This document shows positions 1 through 5,589 of a DNA stretch of 5,654 nucleotides, in pieces. Under the pieces are notes generated by a model. It was given only the letters and a program-made list of their open reading frames with translations, had not been told where the DNA came from and ran no database searches. This DNA is from Anaerolinea thermophila (GTDB lineage Bacteria; Chloroflexota; Anaerolineae; Anaerolineales; DRKV01), in contig DYKW01000101.1 of the NCBI GenBank assembly GCA_020722405.1, positions 1,022 to 6,675 on the forward strand. The letters are read 5' to 3'. The position numbers and the translations under genes are program-made. The first letter of the stretch is position 1. Every line of letters starts with the position of its first letter.

Positions 1-147
1 TCCTCGCCCTCCTCTTTGACCTGCCCCTCAGCGACCCGCCCAATCGCCTGCGTCACCTTCACCGACCCACAAATCGCCTCTGCCGGGCTGACCAAGGCCC
101 AGGCTCGCGAGCAGGGCTACGCGGTCAAGACCAGCACCCTGCTCAGT
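1..147 (+). pseudogene. C-terminal fragment of a mercuric reductase/dihydrolipoamide dehydrogenase-type flavoprotein, truncated at both ends
   Basis: The frame is open from the first base, so the gene begins outside the window. It encodes CVTFTDPQIASAGLTKAQAR (49-108) followed by EQGYAVKTSTL. This is the characteristic start of the dimerisation domain of class I pyridine nucleotide-disulfide oxidoreductases such as MerA and dihydrolipoamide dehydrogenase (consensus VxFTDPxxAxxGLTExxA). The similarity stops near STLL. Instead of the remaining part of that domain, which in intact enzymes carries the C-terminal active-site segment, the frame continues directly into histidine-kinase sequence. The protein therefore cannot be a working reductase. 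In the first 36 bases another frame (3-35, reading LALLFDLPLSD) looks like the more natural lead-in, so one extra C in the run at 35-37 may be a further lesion. The MerA-like assignment is by motif only; a dihydrolipoamide-dehydrogenase paralogue is equally possible. Confidence 0.72.
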
Positions 148-892
148 TTCAACCGCATGGCCGAAAAACTCTCCCAAACCAAAAACATGCGTCGCCAGTT
201 AATCACCGACATTGCTCACGAATTGCGCACCCCACTGACCACCATCGAAGGGTATATGGTAAGGATGGAAGGATGGAAGGATTGATGGATGGCGTGCTCC
301 CCCCTGACGTCGAAACATTTCAAGATGTGCACCGTGAGGCCGAATGTCTAAGCCGACTGGTCGCGGACCTGCAAGAACTTTCCCGCGTGGAGGGGAAAGC
401 CTACACCCTGGCGCGCACCCCTACCAACCTGACCCCGCTGGTGGTTGCCGTGACCCGCAGGTTGACCCCCCAGTTCGAGGAAAAAGGCGTCTCTCTAGTG
501 TGCGACATCCCCGAAGACCTGCCGCCTCTTTCCCTGGATGCTGACCGCATTTCCCAGGTGCTCATCAACCTGGTGGGCAACGCCTTGCAATACACTCCCT
601 CGGGCGGAAAAGTCAGCGTCACAGCCCACCTCACCAGCCATCATCCTCGCCTGCCCAAGGGACGTTGGGTGCTAATCAACGTGCAGGATAACGGCTTCTC
701 CCCACAACCCACCTGCCCCACCTGTTCAACCGCTTCTACCGGGTGGACAAATCCCGTTCCCGAGTCGGCGGCGGCAGCGGCATCGGGCTGACCATCGCAA
801 AGCACCTGGTAGAAGCCCATGGCGGACGCATCTGGGCCGAAAGCGCGGTCCCAGGGCAAGGCAGCACCTTCTCTTTTGCGCTGCCGGCCTGA
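145..892 (+). pseudogene. Decayed sensor histidine kinase (HAMP end, HisKA, HATPase_c) spread over three frames
   Basis: Two-component sensor kinase remnant. Frame 1 carries the HAMP end (SFNRMAEKL) and the HisKA H-box DIAHELRTPLTTIEGYM, with the phospho-accepting His codon at 217-219. After a 17-bp insertion the reading continues in another frame from 273 (MEGLMDGVLPPD). That frame covers the second HisKA helix (RLVADLQELSRVE), the N-box (DRISQVLINLVGNALQYTP, Asn codon at 579-581) and the first half of the G1 box (DNG at 687-695). Around 696-710 the G1 box loses its usual PG residues and the frame changes again. From 710 it reads HLPHLFNRFYRVDKSRSR, then the G2 box GGGSGIGL (767-790), then IAKHLVEAHGG, to a TGA at 890-892. 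The sensor, transmembrane segments and most of HAMP are missing, replaced by a flavoprotein fragment. I see no adjacent response regulator. Recognition as a kinase is firm. Inactivity is inferred from two frame breaks plus the lost N-terminus, unless some breaks are sequencing errors. Confidence 0.88.
256..280 (+). repeat. Imperfect 8-9 bp tandem repeat forming a frame-breaking insertion in the kinase
   Basis: Three near-identical units lie head to tail: ATGGTAAGG (256-264), ATGGAAGG (265-272) and ATGGAAGG (273-280), followed by ATTGATGGATGG. If 256-272 (17 bp) is removed, the kinase reads smoothly through GYMEGLMDGVLPP, the expected HisKA continuation. The extra units therefore explain the shift. 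Replication slippage is the simplest inferred origin. Confidence 0.75.
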
Positions 893-894
893 AC

Positions 895-2172
895 TCATGT
901 CTTCGCACGTCTCAAATCATGGCCAAAGGCCATGAAATATAGCGAACCGGCCAGACCGAACCCAAAAGCCGTCAAAAAGTTGAGCGTTGGGCCGGCGAAG
1001 CGCTCAAAGAAGGGCAGCAGGAAGTAGCCAAACCCCAGGGTGCGGACTATCGTCTGTATGGTGGAGGCATCCCAAAGCAACGCTCCCCCAAAGGCAGCCA
1101 GCGAAACAATCACATCTCGAATCAAATAATACAACCCAAAGGTCGCCGCTTTACGGCCTTCGGGGGCTAAGTCCATAATCAGTGCCTTGCGGGTCGGTTC
1201 GCCAAATTCTTTCAGGCCGCGCAGGATGAAGGCCAATACCAGCGTCCAAAACGAACGCGAGAGCAGTAACACCAGGGGGAAGAAGGTGAAAAAGAGAAAC
1301 GTGGTCACCACAAAGGGCTTCTTGGTGTTCCTATCGGCCAGATAAGCCACCGGAATGTACACCAACATTGCAGTCGCCATCTCCACGGTCGTCAAAATGC
1401 CAAATTGAAAGGCGCCAAGGCCATTCATCTTGACCACCCACAGCACCACGAAAGCATACGGGATTTGCTCACAGAAGCGCACCAAAATATCCGACACCAA
1501 CAAGTTGCGCAGATCGGAGGAAATCAGGCGCAGGCCGCGCTCACCGTTCTGGGTTTCCTGGGAGGGCCGTCCCTTGTCTTCAATCATAATCTGCTGAAAG
1601 ACCAGTGCCACCCCCGCCAGCACCAATGCGACCACAAAGGCTAATCGAATGCCGCGTGTCTCCCCATACAAATTAATCAGGCCCCCGCCAAGCAGCGGGC
1701 CTAACGCCATCGGGACGCGCCGCACCAGAGAGTGCATGGAAACGCCCATCGTGCGCTTGTTCTTTGGCAAGACACTGGAAACCATGTCCATCGTGGCCGG
1801 TAACGAGATGGCCGACCAGGAGATAAAAAACACCGCTCCAATCAGCACAGCCTGCCAAGTGGGGAAGGCAATTACGATGCTATATCCCAACATTGCTAGC
1901 AGGTTAAAGACTACCAGGGCGCGTTTATAACCCAATTTATCACTCAGGTAGCCGCCGGGGAAAGAATACAGTGCCGAGAGCAGGTTGTCCATAGCGTTGA
2001 GCATACCGATGGACAACGCCCCGCCGCCCAACGCCACCAGGTAAAGCGGCAAGAAACGCTCGGACATCTTCTCCCCCATCCCCAACAAGACGACCATGCT
2101 CAGCAAAGCAAAGATACTTTTGCGCAAGGCCAAAAAATCTACAATGCGATGCAACTTCAAAGACGTTTTCAC
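895..2172 (-). CDS. Major facilitator superfamily (MFS) transporter
   Basis: A 425-residue polytopic inner-membrane carrier, normal length for a 12-helix MFS protein. The start is a GTG at 2172-2170, supported by a GGAGG Shine-Dalgarno sequence 7 bases upstream. Hydrophobic segments run through the whole protein, for example at about 19-33, 43-72, 86-103, 107-125, 154-168, 176-193, 238-249, 263-278, 287-304, 307-319, 352-366 and 395-416. The MFS loop 2-3 signature (motif A) is GGYLSDKLGYKR at 73-84. A weaker copy, AYLADRNTKK at 276-285, sits at the matching place in the second half. A charged linker (about 196-223) separates the halves. Substrate and direction cannot be told from sequence; a drug/proton antiporter-like exporter is a reasonable guess only. 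It is transcribed alone, converges on the decayed kinase with a 2-bp gap, and has no clear terminator. No frame defects are seen, in contrast to its left neighbour. Confidence 0.9.
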   Translation of the reverse strand: MKTSLKLHRIVDFLALRKSIFALLSMVVLLGMGEKMSERFLPLYLVALGGGALSIGMLNAMDNLLSALYSFPGGYLSDKLGYKRALVVFNLLAMLGYSIVIAFPTWQAVLIGAVFFISWSAISLPATMDMVSSVLPKNKRTMGVSMHSLVRRVPMALGPLLGGGLINLYGETRGIRLAFVVALVLAGVALVFQQIMIEDKGRPSQETQNGERGLRLISSDLRNLLVSDILVRFCEQIPYAFVVLWVVKMNGLGAFQFGILTTVEMATAMLVYIPVAYLADRNTKKPFVVTTFLFFTFFPLVLLLSRSFWTLVLAFILRGLKEFGEPTRKALIMDLAPEGRKAATFGLYYLIRDVIVSLAAFGGALLWDASTIQTIVRTLGFGYFLLPFFERFAGPTLNFLTAFGFGLAGSLYFMAFGHDLRRAKT

Positions 2173-2179
2173 GATTTAG

Positions 2180-2184
2180 CCTCC
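2180..2184 (-). promoter_or_regulatory. Ribosome binding site of the MFS gene
   Basis: On the minus strand GGAGG lies 7 bases before the GTG at 2172-2170. It decides the start, because no upstream ATG in frame has a comparable site. I could not identify a convincing -35/-10 pair further upstream. Confidence 0.7.
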
Positions 2185-2348
2185 GTGCATTCAATTTCGA
2201 ATAGAAGTTCGCGCGTCACATGGGCGCTTGACACAAAACGGCCTGCCCCTGTGGAGTGGTGCGGTAACACTTGCGCCTCCACTCGGAGATCAGCCGCTTA
2301 TCAAACACAATGACTATCGAAGTTCGTTACTAGATTCCGACAGTATAC

Positions 2349-2391
2349 TCCCAACAATACACCCCGTCAAACCTGGCGGCAGGTGTTGGGA
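2349..2391. other. Interrupted stem-loop
   Basis: TCCCAACA (2349-2356) and TGTTGGGA (2384-2391) are perfect 8-base inverted repeats. Just inside the right arm, CCTG (2372-2375) pairs with CAGG (2380-2383) around a GCGG loop. On the 3' side the two stems would stack as one continuous 12-base strand. No U-run follows, so a terminator role is not supported. Function unknown. Confidence 0.4.
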
Positions 2392-2397
2392 AGTCCG

Positions 2398-2411
2398 TTC
2401 TCCGGGGAGAA
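2398..2411. other. Small hairpin TTCTC-CGGG-GAGAA
   Basis: A perfect short palindromic stem lies 7 bases after the preceding stem-loop. TTCTCC and GGAGAA are reverse complements, leaving a four-base loop if the innermost pair opens. There is no poly-T tail. It is AG/CT-rich and could be a protein-binding dyad or part of a structured transcript. Chance cannot be excluded. Confidence 0.35.
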
Positions 2412-2520
2412 AGAGTACCTGTGATACGCATCTATCGCCCTTCTTTAACCAATCTTCACATTCGCTTTAAACACCCTTTACCTTTTAACTCTACAATACA
2501 GCCATCAATGAGTCCACTGC

Positions 2521-2617
2521 AAAAACCGAGTTTTTCAGAAGCCAATGCAAAGAACCTCCCACTTTTCTGTCTAAAACCGGCAAATTAAGGGACAGCATGT
2601 TAAAAAACTCGGTTTTT
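2521..2617. repeat. 97-bp unit bounded by 15-bp perfect inverted repeats, each itself a palindrome
   Basis: AAAAACCGAGTTTTT (2521-2535) and AAAAACTCGGTTTTT (2603-2617) are exact reverse complements 67 bases apart. Each arm alone also folds: AAAAAC pairs with GTTTTT around a CGA or TCG loop. The flanking bases do not extend the match, and I see no target-site duplication. The unit could be a MITE-like remnant, a paired binding site for a dimeric regulator, or two terminator-like hairpins. It ends about 90 bases before the SHOCT gene, so it may affect that gene's transcription. Confidence 0.65.
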
Positions 2618-2694
2618 AAGGCATTTTCTCCCACTCGGAAAGAATACCTGACCTTTTTGTGGTAGAGTCATCAATCAAAAACAATACTTTTTCT

Positions 2695-2701
2695 AAAGGA
2701 G
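2695..2701 (+). promoter_or_regulatory. Ribosome binding site of the SHOCT protein gene
   Basis: AAAGGAG lies 8 bases before ATG 2710-2712. This fixes the start there and rules out the in-frame GTG at 2659, which would place the Shine-Dalgarno sequence inside the coding region. Confidence 0.8.
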
Positions 2702-2709
2702 AAAAAATC

Positions 2710-2964
2710 ATGATGGGACCTGGAATGATGGGTTTCGGCACCTTTGGTTTCTTTGGAATGATTATCAGTTTACTGTTTAGCATAGCCGTTATCATCGGCA
2801 TCGTGTGGCTAGTGGTGTGGGCAGTACGGCGCGCTGGAGGCAACAATATGGCGCTGCCTGGACGGTCAGCGCTGCCTTCTGCCAAAGAAATCTTGCAAAC
2901 CCGCTATGCACGCGGCGAAATCAGCCGAGAAGAATACCTGTCCATGCTGGAGGATTTACACTAA
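2710..2964 (+). CDS. Small SHOCT-domain membrane protein
   Basis: An 84-residue protein starting at ATG 2710, chosen for its well-spaced AAAGGAG; the next codon is also ATG. The N-terminus is unusually rich in Met, Gly and Phe (MMGPGMMGFGTFGFFGM). One transmembrane helix follows at about 16-38, then a basic turn (VRRAGG). The C-terminal 28 residues form a SHOCT (short C-terminal) domain: SAKEILQTRYARGEISREEY at 57-76 followed by LSMLEDL. The family signature here is the xILxxRYARGEIxxEEYxxxxxxL pattern. SHOCT modules are thought to mediate oligomerisation or protein contacts; their cellular role is mostly unknown. The positive residues after the helix predict a cytoplasmic C-terminus. The gene stands alone, converges on the MenC-like gene with a 31-bp gap and has no evident terminator. 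A Met-rich N-terminus could contact metals, but that is speculation. Confidence 0.87.
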   Translation: MMGPGMMGFGTFGFFGMIISLLFSIAVIIGIVWLVVWAVRRAGGNNMALPGRSALPSAKEILQTRYARGEISREEYLSMLEDLH

Positions 2965-2995
2965 ATCAGGGTCATCCCCCTCGAAAACCACAACC

Positions 2996-4105
2996 TCAAT
3001 CTTGAACCGTTTCCGAAAAAACGCAAAAACGTCGCAAGGCGGCCCGGTCTACCGTTACACCTAGACCAGGCGCATCCGGCACCGCCAACGTGCCCTGTGG
3101 GGTCAACACAAACGGCTCAAGGATGATATCCTGATGGTAATAACGCGCGGTGGCCGAAATATCCCCCGGTAAGGTAAAGCCGGGCAGGGCAGCCAACGCC
3201 AGGTTGAGGGCGCGCCCCAGACCGCTTTCCAACATGCCGCCGCACCACACCGCTATGCCCTGCTCAAGGCACAAGGTATGAATGGCTATCGCCTGGCTCA
3301 GGCCACCTACGCGCGCCGGTTTGATATTCAACGTTCGGCAGGCCTGCATTTCCAGGGCTACGCGCGCTTGCAAAGGAGAAGCCACGCTCTCATCCAGGCA
3401 CAAGGGCGTGCGTAAACGCGCTTGCAAGCGGGCATGGCCGGGCAAATCTTCTGCGGGCAAAGGCTGCTCGATAAGCAGCAAGCCGTAATCGTCCAATTTC
3501 AACAAGTACTGTGCGTCCGAGCGCTGGTAAGCCGCATTGGCATCCACCTGCAAGGGCAGGTCGGGGAAGGCGCGTCGCACAGTCTGTACCGGGAGCAGGT
3601 CATCACCGGGTTTGATCTTGAGTTTGACGCGCCGGTAGCCTTGCTGCACATAATCCGCGACTCGTTCGAGCAACACGTCCATGGAAGGTTGCCGTCCAAT
3701 GGCAACCCCCACCGGGACTTGCGAGCGGGGCGCGGACAACAAATCGGCCAGCGAACGCCCTTCCAGGCGTCCCCACGCGTCCCACAGAACCATCTCCAGG
3801 GCAGCTGTCGCCATCGGGTGGCCGCGCACCCCCTGAACGTAGGTCTGTACTTCCGCGGGATGTCCCAGAGGGCGGCCGCGCACCACAGGGTACAGGAAAT
3901 CCCGCAGAATATGTCGGGCCGTCTGAATGGTCTCAGCAGTGTAGAAGGGGGTCTCGAAGGCGGCGCACTCTCCCCAGGCGGTAACGCCATCTACTTCGGC
4001 TTCCAGCAAGAGAAAATGCCGCTCGGTGAGGGTATGATGAGCACTGGCAAAGGGGCGCACCAGCGGCAATTTGACGATGTGCAGCCGCAGGGCGTTCAAC
4101 TTCAT
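2996..4105 (-). CDS. menC: o-Succinylbenzoate synthase / N-succinylamino-acid racemase (MenC family, enolase superfamily)
   Basis: A 369-residue cytoplasmic enzyme, usual length for the NSAR/OSBS group. An N-terminal capping domain (about 1-125) precedes a (beta/alpha) barrel. The KxK acid-base motif is K161-L-K163 in VKLKIKPG. The Mg2+ ligands are D188 (QVDAN), E213 (IEQPL) and D238 (LDES). The second catalytic lysine is K262 (NIKPARVGG). GGMLESGLGRA (289-299), LPGFTLPGDIS (307-317) and the ending PGLGVTVD are typical of MenC/NSAR and differ from dipeptide epimerases, which carry an Asp-x-Asp near the end. OSBS dehydrates SHCHC to o-succinylbenzoate in menaquinone synthesis; NSAR enzymes racemise N-acylamino acids, and many do both. 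The start at 4105 overlaps the stop of the upstream M20 peptidase gene by ATGA; an upstream ATG (4135) adds ten unsupported residues. No Shine-Dalgarno sequence precedes 4105, so translational coupling is likely. No other men gene is visible. The family is certain, the physiological reaction is not. Confidence 0.92.
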   Translation of the reverse strand: MKLNALRLHIVKLPLVRPFASAHHTLTERHFLLLEAEVDGVTAWGECAAFETPFYTAETIQTARHILRDFLYPVVRGRPLGHPAEVQTYVQGVRGHPMATAALEMVLWDAWGRLEGRSLADLLSAPRSQVPVGVAIGRQPSMDVLLERVADYVQQGYRRVKLKIKPGDDLLPVQTVRRAFPDLPLQVDANAAYQRSDAQYLLKLDDYGLLLIEQPLPAEDLPGHARLQARLRTPLCLDESVASPLQARVALEMQACRTLNIKPARVGGLSQAIAIHTLCLEQGIAVWCGGMLESGLGRALNLALAALPGFTLPGDISATARYYHQDIILEPFVLTPQGTLAVPDAPGLGVTVDRAALRRFCVFSETVQD

Positions 4106-5460
4106 GTTTGGGCGAATTCGCGCAGCAGGTGGCAAAAGGTGCGCGTCATGGCAAAGTAATCTTCAATGGCGATGTTTTCATCTATACCGTGCGCGCTGGA
4201 ACCGGGGTGAGTCGCACCCAGACAGACGGCCGGCGTGCCCTGCGCTTGACACAAATCGTACATCGGACCGGAGGCCGGCATCAGCGGGTAGATGATGGGC
4301 GCCTGATTGTAAACTGCCTGCACGGCCTTTTGGGCGGCGCGCACAATGGCCGCATCCGGCGCGGTGCGGGCAGCGTGCATGCCTACCAACGGTTGAACTT
4401 CGATATCATCGAAGCCATGCTGTTTCAGGTGCTGTTGCATACGCACCAGTGCAATCTGCGGGGAAATGCCAGGCGGCAGACGCATATCTATCTTGGCGCT
4501 GGCATCGTTTGGGATGATGGTTTTGACCCCAGGCCCGGTGTAGCCAACGCGCAAACCGCATAACGTACAGGAAGGCTCAAAGAACAGCCGCCGGAGCGCC
4601 TCCACCCCGTCCAGACCGGGGAGCAGGGGGAGGCCATACTCCTGGGAAGCAACATGCGGGTCAAAGGGGATTCTGGGCAGCAAGGCCAGATCGGCGAGAG
4701 AGGGTTGGGAAACCAAATCACGCAAAAAGAAAGGACGACCTTCGGCGTCAATTAGGCTGAGAAAGGCCTGGTGCAGGCGCCGTTCCAGGTCTAAGGCCGG
4801 GCTTTGGACGATGTTCGCCCAGGAGGAATGCAGTACGCGGCTCTTGGCGCGTAGCCGTAATTCCACGTACAGGATGCCGCGCAACCCTAATTCCAGGATG
4901 GGAATGCCTTCGTCACTGCGGCGGCCGCTTTCCCAGATGCAGCCATCAGCACGCACCCGTTCGGGATATTCTCGTACGAAGGCCGGCAAATGGGGGCTAC
5001 CGATTTCTTCTTCCCCCTCGATAAAGAAGCGCACCCGCAAGGGCAGGTCACCAAAGGTCTGCAAGTAGGCTTCGATGGCCTGCAAGCGGAACATGAGATT
5101 GCCTTTGTTATCGGCTACACCGCGCGCATACAAATAACCATCCCGAACCTGTGGCTCGAACGGCTCGCTTGTCCAGCCATCGCTTAGGCTTGCGGGTTGG
5201 ACGTCGTAGTGGTCGTAAATCAGCAAGGTGCGCTCACCACTGCCCAGTTCCGCCGACACGTAGGGGTGGCTGCCTTCCACATTGAGGCTTTGCACCTGCG
5301 CACCCAGGCGACGCAAACGTTCGGCCACCCACTCAGCAGCCGATTGCATGTCGGCGCGATGTGCCGGATCGGTCGAAACACTGGGGATGCGGCACAGGTC
5401 TTGTAACTCCTCCAAATACGCTTGCCGCTGACGTTCGATGTGCTCATAGCAAGGTTGCAT
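4102..5460 (-). CDS. M20-family zinc metallopeptidase/deacylase
   Basis: A 452-residue cytoplasmic enzyme of the ArgE/DapE/dipeptidase clan (peptidase family M20), usual length. The first metal site motif is LIYDHYDVQPA with H84 and D86. The bridging D117 is in YARGVADNKG. EGEEEIGS (148-155) supplies the catalytic and metal-binding glutamates. E177 in CIWESG fills the second-zinc position. H424 in HPGSSAHGIDEN is the last ligand. The lid/dimerisation domain spans about 190-325 and includes LHSS (H211) and the substrate-carboxylate-type segment IIPNDASAKIDMRLPPG. The usual Asp before LHSS is V209, and the usual NPA is SPA. ATG 5460 is chosen because AAGGA lies 9 bases upstream. Starting at 5580 would translate the upstream repeats. 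Its stop overlaps the menC-like start by ATGA, so both are made from one message. Family members hydrolyse dipeptides or N-acylamino acids. Coupling to an NSAR-type racemase favours N-acyl- or N-succinyl-L-amino acid hydrolysis, by inference. Confidence 0.9.
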   Translation of the reverse strand: MQPCYEHIERQRQAYLEELQDLCRIPSVSTDPAHRADMQSAAEWVAERLRRLGAQVQSLNVEGSHPYVSAELGSGERTLLIYDHYDVQPASLSDGWTSEPFEPQVRDGYLYARGVADNKGNLMFRLQAIEAYLQTFGDLPLRVRFFIEGEEEIGSPHLPAFVREYPERVRADGCIWESGRRSDEGIPILELGLRGILYVELRLRAKSRVLHSSWANIVQSPALDLERRLHQAFLSLIDAEGRPFFLRDLVSQPSLADLALLPRIPFDPHVASQEYGLPLLPGLDGVEALRRLFFEPSCTLCGLRVGYTGPGVKTIIPNDASAKIDMRLPPGISPQIALVRMQQHLKQHGFDDIEVQPLVGMHAARTAPDAAIVRAAQKAVQAVYNQAPIIYPLMPASGPMYDLCQAQGTPAVCLGATHPGSSAHGIDENIAIEDYFAMTRTFCHLLREFAQT

Positions 5461-5469
5461 GGGGTTTCT

Positions 5470-5474
5470 TCCTT
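5470..5474 (-). promoter_or_regulatory. Ribosome binding site of the M20 peptidase gene
   Basis: On the minus strand AAGGA lies 9 bases before ATG 5460-5458, the only in-frame start with a Shine-Dalgarno sequence. It falls just downstream (for the gene) of the 61-bp repeat field. Confidence 0.65.
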
Positions 5475-5484
5475 GGTGATAGTT

Positions 5485-5589
5485 GGATAGTTTGGTAGTC
5501 GGCGGGCAGGTGTCAGCAAACAGCAGAGGCGGCTCCCACGCCGCCGGATAGTTCGATAGTCGGCGGGCAAGTGTCAGCAAACAGCAGAG
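5485..5589. repeat. Two copies of a 44-bp repeat at 61-bp period with a GC hairpin spacer
   Basis: Copy 1 is 5485-5528 and copy 2 is 5546-5589. They differ at three positions (TTGG/TCGA twice, CAGG/CAAG once), so 41 of 44 bases match. Both contain the CGGCGGGCARGTGTCAGCAA core. The spacer forms GGCGGC-TCCCAC-GCCGCC (5528-5545), a six-pair GC stem. The block sits directly upstream of the peptidase Shine-Dalgarno sequence, where the operon's leader or promoter is expected. Confidence 0.8.

Larger units (their letters stand above)
2185..2694. other. Gene-free intergenic region between divergent MFS and SHOCT genes
   Basis: About 510 bases in which I see no believable coding sequence. The only open frame of note (2228-2470, +) begins at a TTG without a Shine-Dalgarno sequence, and its product looks like no protein family I know. 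The right part (from about 2440) is clearly more AT-rich than the flanking genes. It contains two closely spaced hairpins (2349-2411), an isolated TACAAT -10-like hexamer at 2492-2497 without a good -35 partner, and a palindrome pair at 2521-2617. The promoters for both divergent genes must lie here, but I cannot place them reliably. Confidence 0.6.

Noticed and set aside
2251..2282. GTGGAG...CTCCAC inverted repeat with an inner AGTG/CACT
   Set aside because: The arms are short, the inner pairing competes with the outer, and the loop is long. It is compatible with chance.
2228..2470. 80-residue open frame (+) in the intergenic region
   Set aside because: It starts at TTG without a Shine-Dalgarno sequence, has a low-complexity-free but family-less product, and overlaps the palindromic hairpins. 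No coding signal.
2657..2685. TTGTGG/AACAAT as a promoter for the SHOCT gene
   Set aside because: The 17-base spacing is right, but both hexamers match the consensus poorly and the start would fall almost on the Shine-Dalgarno sequence.
2659..2709. GTG start at 2659 for the SHOCT protein
   Set aside because: It would place the strong AAAGGAG inside the gene and add 17 polar residues before the Met-rich start.
2965..2995. Bidirectional terminator between the SHOCT and menC-like genes
   Set aside because: Neither strand of the 31-bp gap shows a stable hairpin followed by a T-run.
3422..4159. 245-residue open frame (+) opposite the menC-like gene
   Set aside because: It is antisense to a gene with all catalytic motifs. 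Long antisense frames are common in GC-rich coding DNA, and the product resembles nothing.
5461..5580. 40-residue N-terminal extension of the M20 peptidase from ATG 5580
   Set aside because: The extension is translated from the repeats (it contains LSNY twice), lacks a Shine-Dalgarno sequence and goes beyond normal family length. ATG 5460 has AAGGA.
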